From Fulvia fulva (taxonomy: Eukaryota; Ascomycota; Dothideomycetes; Mycosphaerellales; Mycosphaerellaceae): DNA of 64,000 nt. The notes beneath the pieces are model-generated. The model saw only the letters and a program-made list of their open reading frames with translations, was not told where the DNA came from and made no database searches. The translations under genes and the position numbers were made by a program. Shown piece by piece: positions 34,437-45,107 of the stretch (positions within the stretch are counted from its first letter, which is position 1; every line of letters begins with the position of its first letter). Location: positions 3,968,001-4,032,000 of the forward strand of contig NC_063017.1 in NCBI RefSeq assembly GCF_020509005.1, in the 5' to 3' direction.

Positions 34437-37400
34437 TAGTCGGGAGCTAGCTAGCGACGACGATTAGCTTAATCCTCGTAGATTACTTATACGTATACTA
34501 TCTCGTTATAGACTTCTTTATAGATCTATAAGAGTATAGTAGCGAACTCGTCTACTACTTACTCGTTTACGTCTTCGGTAGGCGGGAGAGGCTCTCCTAG
34601 TTCTATACCTATACGAGGGTAGTAACCTCTCGTAGTATAGAAGGGAGAGTAGCTAGTAGTCTCCGAGTCCTAGTTACGAGTAGCGAACTCTACCGTAGGG
34701 ATATACTAAGGCCTATCCTTCTAGTAGTAGTCGACGAAGTAACGAAGGACCTATTCGAGGATAGCGTTCGTAATTTCGGTCTAGCCGTCGGTCTATAGCT
34801 AAAAACTAGTCGAGAGGTTATGCTTAATACCTAGGATAGTATATAGACGCTTCTAGAAGTACGAGATGAACTAGGAGCCTCTATTAGAGGTAATGCTATC
34901 CGGGAGGCCTTAAAAGCGCTAGACGAATTCGTAGAATAAGCGAGTAGTCTCCTTCACGGTTATACTCTAGTACGGGATTATATACCGGTCCTTAGAGTAA
35001 CGGTCTACGATCACTAGAAGGGCCTTTGCCTTTACGCCGCTAAAGGTCTTACCGTAAGGAAGATCGGTAATAAAGTCTATAGTAATGTGCTTCTACGGAC
35101 GATTAGGAGCCGGGAGAGGGTATAAGAGACCGTAGGGGCGGTAGCGGTTAGCTTTAGCTCTTCGATAAGTAGCGTAGTTTAGTACGTAGCGGCGGACGTC
35201 CTTCTAGGAATACGGCTACTAGTAATACCTTACGAGGAGCTTATAGGTCTTAGCTACGCCTAGGTGACCCCTAGAGGCGGAGTCGTAGACGATTTAAAGA
35301 ATCTTAGCCCGGATATTAGAGCCTTCGGGCTACGGTACGTAAAGCTTTTTACGGAAGTAGACGACACCTTCCTAGAGCTCGTACTTAGATAGCGAGAAGC
35401 CCGGGAATGTCCTCGCGCTAGATTTAAGGGCCTAAACTAACTCTTAGGCGTCTAGGTCGGTATCGTACGCTATTCGTACTCGTACTATAATGCCCTTAGG
35501 TTACTCCTTATTATTAAACCCCTTAAAGTCTAATCCGGATAAGCCGTCGGTTATTATTAAGCCCTCTTTATTGTCGTTCAAGTCCTTAGCGTCCGAGGCG
35601 TATTCTTTAGGCTCGGATTCATTGTCACTCTTATTAAGGTAGGTAGGAGCGAGTACGAGAGTAGTAAAGGAAGCGGCGAGCGTAGGCTAGCCGTTCGATA
35701 GGTACTCTCGAAGCTCGGAAGAGAGGTTGTACTCTTTAATGACTTATTGCTCTACGATTTGCTAGCCCCCTCTTTGATTAACTAGAGAGTCGCTAGGGCG
35801 GCGGGTAAGGGCGTCGGCTATCGAGTTGGCCTTACCGGGCGTATACGAGATTATAAAGTTAAACCGGGAGAGGAACTCGCTCTAGCGGGCCTAGCGACGA
35901 TTAAGTAGCTTGCTCTTTATAAAGTAGACGAGGTTCTTATAGTCGGAGCTTACTTAGACGGGTATAGTAGAGCCTTCGAGCTCGGGGCGCTACTCTTTAA
36001 AAGCTTTAACGATAGCGAGAAGCTCCTTATTATAGATCTCGTAGTTATACTCCGTAGCGGTTATCTTCTTAGAGAGGAAGGCGACAGGTAGCTAGGGAGA
36101 TTTAGGCGAGCGGCGTTATAGTAGGATACCGCCTACTACGCCGTCGGATACGTTAGTCTCTATACGGGTCTCTAGTTCGAAATCGAAGTACTATAGAAGC
36201 GGGTTCTTAATAAACTTCGCTTTAAGTAAGTCAAAAGCTTCCTAGTAGTCGTTAGTCTAGGCAAACTTCTTACCCTTACGCGTAAGCTTTGTTAAAGGGC
36301 GTACTACGCCCGAGAATACGTAGATAAAGCGGCGGTAGAAGTTAGTAAAGCCTAGAAAACCCTAGACCTCCTTAACGTTCGTAGGAGTATCCTATTCGAC
36401 GATAGCGTCGATCTTCTCTTAGTCTATCTTAATGCCGTCTACAGTAATAATTAAACTAAGGAACTTGACTTCGGTCTTCTTAAACTCGTACTTATCGATA
36501 TCGAGCTATAAGCCGGCGTCTACGAGCTTCTAAAGGACCTTATAGACGTACTCGCGGTGCTCCTCTTTAGTCTCGCTATAGACTAGGATGTCGTCGATGT
36601 AGGTAGTGTAGAACTGATCGAGGAACTCCTAAAGAATGTTATTAATAAAGTTCTAGAAGGTACTAGGCCCGTTATAAACGCCGAAGGGTATAACGAGCGA
36701 CTCGAATAGCCCGTAGCAAGTACGGAAGGCTATAAGATACTCGTATCCTTCTACTATTCGTAACTTGTTAAACGTAGCGATGACATCGAGCTTAGTAAAG
36801 TACTTGGCCTTAGAGAGGCGTTCGAGCGTCTCCTAAATTAACGGTATTAGGTAGCGGTTCTTCTTTATAATAGCGTTTAAGCCTCGGTAGTCTACGTAGA
36901 AGCGTAGGCTACCGCCGGGCTTCTTAACGAATATAACGGGACTACTAGCGCTAGAACGGCTCGCTCGAATAAACCCCTTCTTTAGGTTTTCTTCGAGGTA
37001 TCTCTTAAGGACGATAAGCTCTTCTCGGGACATAGAATATAGCGGTCCTAACGGTGCCTCTACACCTTCTTCTAGCTTAATCTTATAGTCGTAAGGGCGA
37101 TAAGGAGGCAGCTCGTCTACGGCTTTAGTATCGAATACGTAGAGGATGTAGTGTGCCTAAGGAGGGACCTTCGTAGTAGGGTCGGTAGGTATACGCTTCT
37201 TATCGAGCTTCTCGAGGGCGATGTCGATATCGCGGAGGGAGGCGGCGAAGACTTAAGCTTTAGGCTACTTAGTAGTAGTAGTAAAGGTAGCGGCGTTTAC
37301 CTAGAAGATCTTAGTATACTTAGGACCGCGCTAAGGCGGCGGAGAAGGCGGAGGCGCCGGAGGAGCTTCTAGAGGGAAACTAATAGTAAGGGAAGTCTAG

Positions 37401-39057
37401 TCAATAATAGGCTAGTATCGTCTAAACTAGGGGAGGCCGAGGATAAACTTCTAATACGGTAGGGACGTAAGGAAGCTAGTAATCGATATACGCTTTCCTC
37501 CGAGAGTAATTAATATGTATATAATATAAGTAATCTTACTAGTAGTAGTCTCCGTGCCGTTAAAGAGTTTAAGGGTACGAGGGTACTTTAGTTCCTAGGG
37601 TTCGAGGTTAAGAGAGGTCGCGAGTTTATAGTCTATAAAAGACTCGCCTAGTACGCTAGTGTCTATAAGAGTAAGATTAGAAGAAGAGAGTTTCTTTAAG
37701 CCGATATTTATATTCGTGACGAACGGTTTATAAGCGTAGTCCTTGCCCGTCTCGTCGTATAGGTCTAGCTATACTATATTAATCCTTAACTTCTTTCCTC
37801 TCTTTACTTTCGGTAAACGTTATTCTTAGTCTTTACCGCGTCGATAAGGAAGACCTAGGCTTTTCCCTACTTAGCGGGAGTAGTAGGAGTAGGCTCGATA
37901 GCGCCGATAGCGCCGCGAACCGGGTTACGGGCGTTACGGGTAGCGAGCTACGGATAGTTAACTACGATATAGCCTAGACCGCCGTAGTAGGTATAGAGTC
38001 CGGCCTAGCGACGGCGAAGCTTCTCTTTAGGAGTAAGCTTACCGTTAACGAGGCCCTAGACTCGAGGGACGGCGGCACTAGCGCTAAGATCTATAGCATT
38101 ACCTATAGAGACGGGAGGGAGGGCCGTAGGAGCGGCGGCGCCTAGTAGAGTAGTAAAGTAGCTTCCGGGACTACGAGGCTAACGACCTTAAGAACGGGAA
38201 GCGAGGAGAGAGGCGGTGTGTTTTATATTAGAGTCGAGGCGCTAGTAGGTCTCGACGAGCTTACGGAAGCTTATAGTACCGACGTCCTTATCCTCGAGGG
38301 CTCGAAGAAGCTCTACTAATAAGCTACGGCGGAGAGTACTCTTCTTAGTCTCTTCGTTATAGCCGGTAAACCCGGTATCGCGGTTAAAGGCCGCGAGGTA
38401 CTCGGCGAAGCTCTTGTTCTTCTAGAGGAGGTTATAGATAGCGTTCTAGGCGGTAGCTCTACGGTCTAGATCACTAAAGGCAGTACGGAGGTCCTATATT
38501 AAGGTAAGGACGTCCCGGTAGCCGATAGTCTACGTAGCGTTATCGATATAGTACTATACCTAAGCCGCGGCGTCTTATCGAAGGAGGGAGAAGACGTACG
38601 TAACCTTGTCCTTCTCTTACGGAAAGTGGTCGGCATTAGCTAATAGCTTGATAGTAAGCTATATCTTAAATGCCTCGAACTTACTCTTATTACCGTCGAA
38701 CTCGTCTAGGTTATTAACCTTCTTAGAGGAGTACTAGCGGCGGTTGTCGTCGGCGTACGGTACGAGGTTCTAGAAGGTGTTTATAATACCTTAAAGGTAT
38801 ATTACTTAGTTGTTTACTTACTCGACCTACTAGGCGGTCTCGCGGAAAGAGGAGACGGTACGGTTAATAAGAGCGTAGGCGGTATCGGGGTTAGCGTTTA
38901 CCTAGATACCGAAGGTAGCGGCGTTCGAGAAGGGGATATTAGCCTACTTACTAAAGTGGAATAGGGTGTCTTAGTTATCGAGGTTAATACCTTTATCGGT
39001 AGCGTAGTTACCTATAAGGATAACTCGAGTAGTTAATAGTTTGTTAGTCTTTCGTAA
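34437..39057 (-). pseudogene. Gypsy B gag and most of pol, RIP-mutated
   Basis: Reverse complement is collinear with Gypsy A from its leader to the integrase. Landmarks: integrase region about 34,440-35,300, RNase H about 35,850-36,250, RT about 36,560-37,030, protease about 37,600-37,700, gag knuckle about 37,970, gag body to about 39,000. One short piece is still open (36,833-37,033, RT with [17 protein letters not shown]). Nearly every CA/TG in Gypsy A is TA here, while CG sites are shared. Confidence 0.88.
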
Positions 39058-39523
39058 TGTTAGGGCGAGAGCCTAGCCTATAAGATATAAGAATAAAAGT
39101 AAGAATATAGGTACGAAGTGTAGATACAAAGGGTATAGTATAATTGCTATATAAAACGAAAGACGAAGAAAGTAAGAGAGGCCTAGGGAAGGCCGGATAC
39201 TTATACGCGACCCTCGCGAGTACGTGTCCCCGTATTAATAGGGCTAGACCCTCGCGAGTACGTGTCCCCGTATTAATAGGGCTAACCTATACAAAGCCGC
39301 GCTTAGTAGCTTTGCTCAAAACCTTATTCTAACCTACCCTACGTTCCGAGTCTTCTACGTACTTCTTCTAGGGTCTAGCGTAGTCGCGGGTACTCGCGGG
39401 AGTGCCGTAAGTTATATAGCTACGAGCCGAAGTAAATCTGTTAAGGTTTAGTAGAGTAGTAAATTTGGAGGGCTAGGTCCCGTAGTAAATATTACGGGGT
39501 ATATAATTCTTAGCGCTTATATA
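39058..39523 (-). repeat. 5' LTR of Gypsy B, first part
   Basis: Starts TGTTAGGGCGAGAG and carries the same 38-bp duplication as the other LTR (about 39,220-39,297). It is cut by LINE C at CTTAGCGCTTATATA (39,509-39,523), repeated at 44,487-44,501; the remaining LTR is 44,502-44,592. Confidence 0.87.
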
Positions 39524-39722
39524 GATAGATAGATAGATGATTCATTTACCCGTTGTGGTGCCCTCCGGCCCATACGGGTTTATGTCTATATATGTTACTG
39601 CATAAGGTAGGAAACCTATTCCTAGGTAAAAACCTCCTCTCCTTCTCTAATAGCTTCCTTGCCATGAGTTCTCAGTTTTCCTTCCATTAGGGTGCACTAG
39701 TGTCATGGTGGTTAGCCTCTGA

Positions 39723-42700
39723 CTACCTTGTCTGCAACCCTAGAGTTGTCCCCCTCTTCCTGCTCTCCTCCTCCTTCTTTCTCTCCTCAATCCATCTCTC
39801 TGTTTCCCTAGTAAGAGAGAACTGCTCCAAAAATCCTTGGTGGATGATCCACCTTGTAATTCTCTGGAGGTCTCCCTTATTGCTGATCATGGCTTGGAAG
39901 TTTCTGTTCCTTGCCCTTGCCCTCCATTCACCTCTCCCTGTACTCCATTCTTTGCAAACCAGAAGTCTATGTTCGACATTCTGGGACAGGTAGCCGCATG
40001 GGCAACTCTTGTCTTCGATACCTGGGACTTTTCTCTGATGCAGGTATGCCCTGACTCCGATGTGTTCAGAGCGGATTTGTATTGCTATGCTTGCTTCTGA
40101 CCTGGTCAGGTCTGAGTACAGTAGGTAGTTGTGGCTACCAAACTGTTGGAGTGCCTTTGGGGTTCCTGGCCTCTGTGGGGTTCTTGTCCATTCAGTCTTC
40201 CAGAGGAGTCCTGCCATCCTTTCAGCTAGAGACTGTTGCTTCTTCCCTAGGCTGGCTGCTGATCCTCTCCCTTGAGCCCTTCTGTCCTGTTCCTGCTGGG
40301 CTAGGTGCAGCTGTTCTGTTAGTTCTTTGAACTTCTGCAGGTCCTGCTGCTTCTGTGGGGCTGGATTGGGTCTTGCTTGTCTGTGCCTTCTTGTGCACTG
40401 GCTCCTGATTTTGTTGACTGCCTTCTGGATTACTAGCTGGGCTGGGTATGCAGACGTCTTTCCTGCATACTGGTATCTCAACCCTTGAAGGTAGAGCTTG
40501 GCTGGTGGGGAGCCAGACTCCATTTCGACCACCCTTGTTGGAGTTGACTTGTATGCTCCAAGCACCTTTTTCAGACAGGAGGCTTGGGCTCTGCTGATGG
40601 GATCTGCAATTCTCTTTGGGATCTTGTCTTGGGCTGACCAGATCTGGGCTCCATATAGCATGGCTGGCTTCACAATGGCCTTGTACATAACCTTTGCTTT
40701 CGCAAATGTGGCTCCCCATGTGGAGGCTGTAAGCCTGTCAATTGATTGCCTGTTGTTGTCTGCTCTTGCCTGTGCTTTCTTGACCTGTGGTCCCCAGCTG
40801 AGCTTTGGATCCATCCATATTCCTAGCACCCTTAATTCACTTGAGGGTTCTGTTGTGTGTCCCTGAATAGTGATTGGGGCTTGCATATTGTGTCTGTTTC
40901 TGGCTCTACTGAAGTGGATGAGTTGATACTTCTCTGGGGCAAATCTGGCTCCATGTTTCCTGGCCCATTCCTCACATTCCTTGTGTTTCTTCTGCAAGAT
41001 TCTGCAGTTCTCTTCTGTGCTGTCTGACCAGGCTAGGATGTTTGTGTCATCTACAAACCCTGAGGCTGATGTGTTTCTGGAGTTTAGCTTTGCTGGCAGG
41101 TCTGCCATAAAGAGGAGAAACAGGATTGGAGACATTGTTGATCCCTGTGGGATTCCTGTCTCTGTAGGCATGCTGTCAGATTTGTATCTGGCCAGTCTTA
41201 GTCTTGTGGTTCTGCCTCTGAGGAAGGACTGGATAAACTGGACTGTCCAGTTAGGGATAGCCTTCTGTTTCAGGATGTGGATCAGCCTCTGGTGTGAGAC
41301 ATTGTCAAAGGCTCCTGATATGTCTAGTGAGAGGAGTGTGGCTGCTTTGTTGTTCCCAAAGTGCCATAGGGTCTTGATCTGCTCTGTGATAAGTTCCACA
41401 GCTGTTAGTGTTGATCTTTGTTTCCTGCCTCCCATCTGTTCTTCAGGAAGGATTCCATGTTCTTCAGCTAGGTTTGTCAGCCTTTCTGCTATGATCTTTT
41501 CCAGGAGTTTGCCTAGTGTGTTGAGCAAGGCAATAGGTCTGTATGCCTTTAGCTTTGTGTAGTCCTCTTTCTGTGGTTTTCTCAAGACCACAGTCAGTGA
41601 CTCCTTGAAGTGTTTAGGGCAGTGTCCTTGGGCCATGCACTGTGAAAAGATGTTTGACAGTGCAGGGGAGATCTGGTCCTTGCATGTCTTAATGAACAAG
41701 TTTGGAATCCCATCTGGTCCTGGGGCCTTGTTTCCTGAGAGTGTCTTAATGATGCTCTTGATCTCTCCCTCTCCCACTGTGCAGGATTGCTCTAGTGGTG
41801 TTGGATACACACTGCCCTCCAGATCCTGCAGGTCAGCTTCTACCTGTGTGCCAAAGAAATGTTTCCCCAATGCCTGTGACTTTCCTGGGAGAGTGTGTTG
41901 GATTACTCCTTCCTGGTCTTCAATGTTTGGAAACTGGGGCAGCATGTTTCTGTCCTGTGTGGGTTGTCTTGCCCACTTTGCTAGTTTCCACATCTTCTCA
42001 GGATTCTGGGTAATGGATCCAACTGTTGACCTCCACTCCAGCATCTTGTCCCTCTTGATCTGGGCCTTCTTGTCTCTGGTTGCCTGGTTGTATCTGTCCC
42101 ATGCTTCCTGGGAGTGGCTCTGGGTAAGGGCTCTCCTGGCCTGCCTGGCTGCCTTGACCTTCTCTGAGCATTCCTTTGTCCAGAATGGCTTCTGGTACAG
42201 TGACTGTTTCTTTTCTCTGGTGTGGGCTGCCGCAGTTTCCTGCATTGTTCTAGCCAGTTCTGCCACTGCTTGGTCTATGTCTAAGGCTGTTTCCAGTCTC
42301 CTGGTCTCTAGTCCAGCTAGCTTCTGTTCCAGGTCTTGTCTGATCTGTTCCCAGTTGGCTGCCTTCCAGGCCAGCTGAGGTTCTAGGTCTCCTTCCTGCT
42401 GTGTCTGTGTTTCAAACTCCACCTGAATTGGGAGGTGATCTGATGAGGACTCCAAGTCCTGGTTAACCCAGCATCTGGTGACCTTCTGCTGCAGGTCATG
42501 TGATGCAAAGCACAGGTCAATGGTGCTTGAGCTTGCTCTCTGTGACCAGGTAGTTAGGCCCTTTGGGGTAACTAGGTGCATGTTGTTGCTTTGGGTAGTG
42601 GAGAGGAGTCTGTTAGCTAGGAAGTGATGGGCAGGTGCAAAGTCTGATCCCCATGTAGGATGGTGCAAGTTGAAGTCTCCCAGCACGATGTGTTGGGAGT

Positions 42701-43109
42701 CACTCTGCAGGATGTCTGGCAGCTGTTGTAGTGTGCCCAGCTGGGTGCTGCTTCTGGAGCTGGGGGGTGGGTTGTATACACTGTGGATGTGGATGCTGCC
42801 TTGGTTGGTGTTGAGTCTGACTGAGGTGATGTCTCCCCCTTCCTGTTGGATTTGTTCCCAGCTGTCTGTTGCCATCTCTTTGCTGATGTACATGCATGTT
42901 CTAGGGGTGCCTTGTTTGGCTAGGAGTGTGTGATACCTTGGGTCGTTAGCAGTAGATGGTCTGTTAGATTTGCTGTTGATCCAAGGTTCCTAGACTGCAA
43001 TAACTAGGTGTTTCTTTGGGTCCAGTGCTTGGAGAAAGCTTCTCTGGACCTTGTGCTGGCTTTTGTTGACGTTGTACTGGATAGTGGTAAGATTAGGTGT
43101 CTCAATCAT
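39723..43109 (-). pseudogene. LINE C ORF2: endonuclease and reverse transcriptase, one in-frame TAG
   Basis: Frame of 1,128 codons starting at the ATG at 43,109, which overlaps the ORF1 stop (ATGA). AP-like endonuclease occupies about residues 1-230 (VLGDFNLHHPTWGSD, SSTIDLCF, SSDHLPI). Reverse transcriptase lies at about 440-720 (NKAPGPDGIPN, YRPIALLNTLGKLLEK, LLSLDISGAFDNVSH, GIPQGSTMSPILF, SGFVDDTNILAW). A Cys-His motif follows near 1,030 (CPCGYLSQNVEHRLLVC). The product would nick target DNA and prime cDNA on it. The single stop is TAG at 42,990-42,992, just before EPWIN, where Gln is usual in this endonuclease block; CAG->TAG explains it. The 1,056-codon piece after it begins at 42,893. 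Confidence 0.92.
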
Positions 43110-44365
43110 GACTCATCCATGCTGGTCTCCTGCTGGTCTTCTCGTGCTTCCTGCTGCTGGCTGCTATTTGGGATTGTGGTAAGGTTGAGCCTGCTTTGTG
43201 ACGGGTCTCTTCCTGCAACCACAATTGATTTTGGTCTACCCATAGCAGGGTGGCCTTGGGCCTGTGTGGTCTCTTCTGTTCTGCCTCTTTTCAGAGGGTT
43301 GTAGACAGTCCTTAGGGGTTCTTGGGTGATTGTCCCTGTCTGGAATCTGATAGGGGTGTTGATCCTGGCTTCTCTTGCCCTCCTCTTTGCCTCAATCCTA
43401 GCTGTGCAGTCTTGGGACCAGGAAGGGTGTTTCTTTCCACAGCATGCACATCTGGCTTCACTCTTTGGGGCTGTGCAATTCTGTACTTTGTGGCTACCAG
43501 CACAGTGGGAACAAGTGTCCTTTTGGCTTGGGCATCTAGTAGAGATATGACCATACTGTTGGCACTTGAAGCATTGCAGTAGTCTGTGGGTGCTTCTATG
43601 GATTTCTGTGTCCATTCTTTCACATTCCCAGAAGATGCCCTTGTCAAGCACGGTGTTTGCCTGTTCTGCAGTGCCTATCCAGAGCACTAGAGAAGACTCT
43701 CTCTTTGTGTCCTTTGTCTTTCTGTTGACCCATGCTGCTTTTGTGATCTGTAGCCCTGGGCATACAGCCTGGTTCTGGTCCTGCAGCCTCTTAAGGTCTC
43801 CTTCAATGTCAAACTTTGTGGTCATTCCATGGGCAATAACCATATTTTGTTGGTGTGAGACCTTAGCCGTCTTGCCTAGTTTGACTGTCCACTCCTTCTG
43901 TGTCTCTAGCCTCTTCCTGTCTTGCTCCTGTGCTGTGAACAGCTTAAGGACACCTCCCTTCTCTTTCCTGGCTCCAATGATGCCTTGTATCCCAATCTTC
44001 TGTATGATCTCCTTGCCTGACAGGCCCTCAATCTCTTTCTGCTCTTGCTGGTCGGAAATGTAGACCTTGATAGCTGTTTTCTGGGGGGGAGGGTTTTGGG
44101 ATGCAACTGCTGCCCAGGTTGGTTGGCTTAGTTTCTGGCCTTCCTGTGTCCTCTTCTTTGCTGCTGCTGCTACTGTCCTGTTAATGATCTGTCCTGTTTG
44201 GCTCCTTAGTGCCTTTAGCCCTCCAAGGAGCTCCAAAATCATCCCCTTAAGTGCTCTTTCTGGGTGCTTGCCATCTCCTGCCATTGCCATTGTTTCTGCC
44301 TTCCTGCAGACCTCCTTCCACTCGTTACTCTCCTGCTCCTGGTCGTTTCCTGCGATCGCTATCAT
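43106..44365 (-). CDS. LINE C ORF1: zinc-knuckle RNA-binding protein
   Basis: 419 residues from the ATG at 44,365 (MIAIAGNDQEQ...). Residues about 270-330 carry three Cys-His knuckles: CFKCQQYGHISTRC, CSHCAGSHKVQNC and CACCGKKHPSWSQDC. This triple pattern is typical of ORF1 of Tad1/R1/I-type LINEs, where the protein coats element RNA. The upstream half is Gln/Lys-rich with no clear domain. The frame is undamaged. The stop shares four bases with the start of ORF2, which suggests coupled re-initiation. Confidence 0.92.
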   Translation of the reverse strand: MIAIAGNDQEQESNEWKEVCRKAETMAMAGDGKHPERALKGMILELLGGLKALRSQTGQIINRTVAAAAKKRTQEGQKLSQPTWAAVASQNPPPQKTAIKVYISDQQEQKEIEGLSGKEIIQKIGIQGIIGARKEKGGVLKLFTAQEQDRKRLETQKEWTVKLGKTAKVSHQQNMVIAHGMTTKFDIEGDLKRLQDQNQAVCPGLQITKAAWVNRKTKDTKRESSLVLWIGTAEQANTVLDKGIFWECERMDTEIHRSTHRLLQCFKCQQYGHISTRCPSQKDTCSHCAGSHKVQNCTAPKSEARCACCGKKHPSWSQDCTARIEAKRRAREARINTPIRFQTGTITQEPLRTVYNPLKRGRTEETTQAQGHPAMGRPKSIVVAGRDPSQSRLNLTTIPNSSQQQEAREDQQETSMDES

Positions 44366-44501
44366 CGTGTCACTTATAACGTATCCTCCTAGTAATATCG
44401 GTTGTATATATAGGTTATGTATCTAGGTGCTCAACACCCGGTATAGGAACGAGGGTTTTGCCTAAGGCACTGCCTATCCCGCTACACTTAGCGCTTATAT
44501 A

Positions 44502-44592
44502 CTAAGCTAGACTTTCACTTCTTAACGACTTCTAAGTACTCTAAGGCTCTTCTATCCCTACCTTCTGTACACTCTACAGGGAGACTATGACA
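44502..44592 (-). repeat. 5' LTR of Gypsy B, remaining part
   Basis: Continues the LTR after LINE C and ends GGGAGACTATGACA at 44,592. The adjoining five bases (TAGAT) do not match the left flank of Gypsy B (ATCGA at 28,270-28,274), and LINE D does not resume. This is the right border of the transposon block. Confidence 0.85.
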
Positions 44593-45107
44593 TAGATGTT
44601 CTATCTAAGGGAGGCGCGGAGGGCGCGAGAGTTATATACGGGCGCCAAGCCGCTAGTCGGATTAGTCAGCGGACGCGAGGTCTAGGCACGTGCCCGCGGG
44701 TTCAAGTGAATGTACGCCGGTACGGTGACAATATGTCGGCTTTGTTACTCACGGCGTCGATCTCGATAGTCGGCGCGAACAGATCTTTAGTATATAGTAC
44801 GGTTACAAGCACACTGCCAGTTTCAACTTGCTACGAGTCTATATTGTGGTGTAGTGAGGTCGTGAAGTTGATGCTTAGAGGTTGAGATAGACGCGTCGGA
44901 ATTGAGGAAAACTAAAGCGAGAAAGCACGTGACCGTCGTTACGTGATCCGATTGGCTTGGAGATAGGTCCGCACTTCCTAGAATTCCACCTTCTTAGATC
45001 GACATGACCTTGAATATCATTAACAACACCTTGTAAAACGACACAGACATGCTCACAAGGCTTGTAAACGAAGGAGAAAACACCGCTTGATTGTTTGAAA
45101 ATACTGA
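44593..45107. other. Boundary between transposon block and genes, no gene recognised
   Basis: Base composition changes from RIP-type to normal within about 50 bp. There are minus-strand open stretches (e.g. 44,875-45,144), but no family was recognised. Part could be a lost 3' portion of the adjacent transcription-factor gene. Confidence 0.5.

Larger units (their letters stand above)
39524..44486 (-). mobile_element. LINE C: nearly intact Tad1-like LINE (family beta)
   Basis: About 4.96 kb on the minus strand, bounded by a 15-bp target duplication inside the Gypsy B LTR. It has two ORFs, an intact zinc-knuckle ORF1 and an endonuclease-RT ORF2 with one TAG. The 3' end is a GATA-type microsatellite (39,524-39,538 on the plus strand) instead of poly(A). 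The 5' end (44,399-44,486) is a patchwork of two short pieces found in other elements. CA/TG content is normal, so it is younger than Gypsy B. Confidence 0.93.

Noticed and set aside
41605..42378. 257-residue open frame on the plus strand inside LINE C
   Set aside because: It is antisense to the well-supported ORF2 and matches no family; an overlap artefact.
44593..44607. TAGATGTTCTATCTA also occurs in Copia B at 8,065-8,079
   Set aside because: No similarity outside the 15 bases; low-complexity word, probably chance.
44660..44730. Possible tRNA-like GGTTCAA word
   Set aside because: No cloverleaf could be drawn around it.
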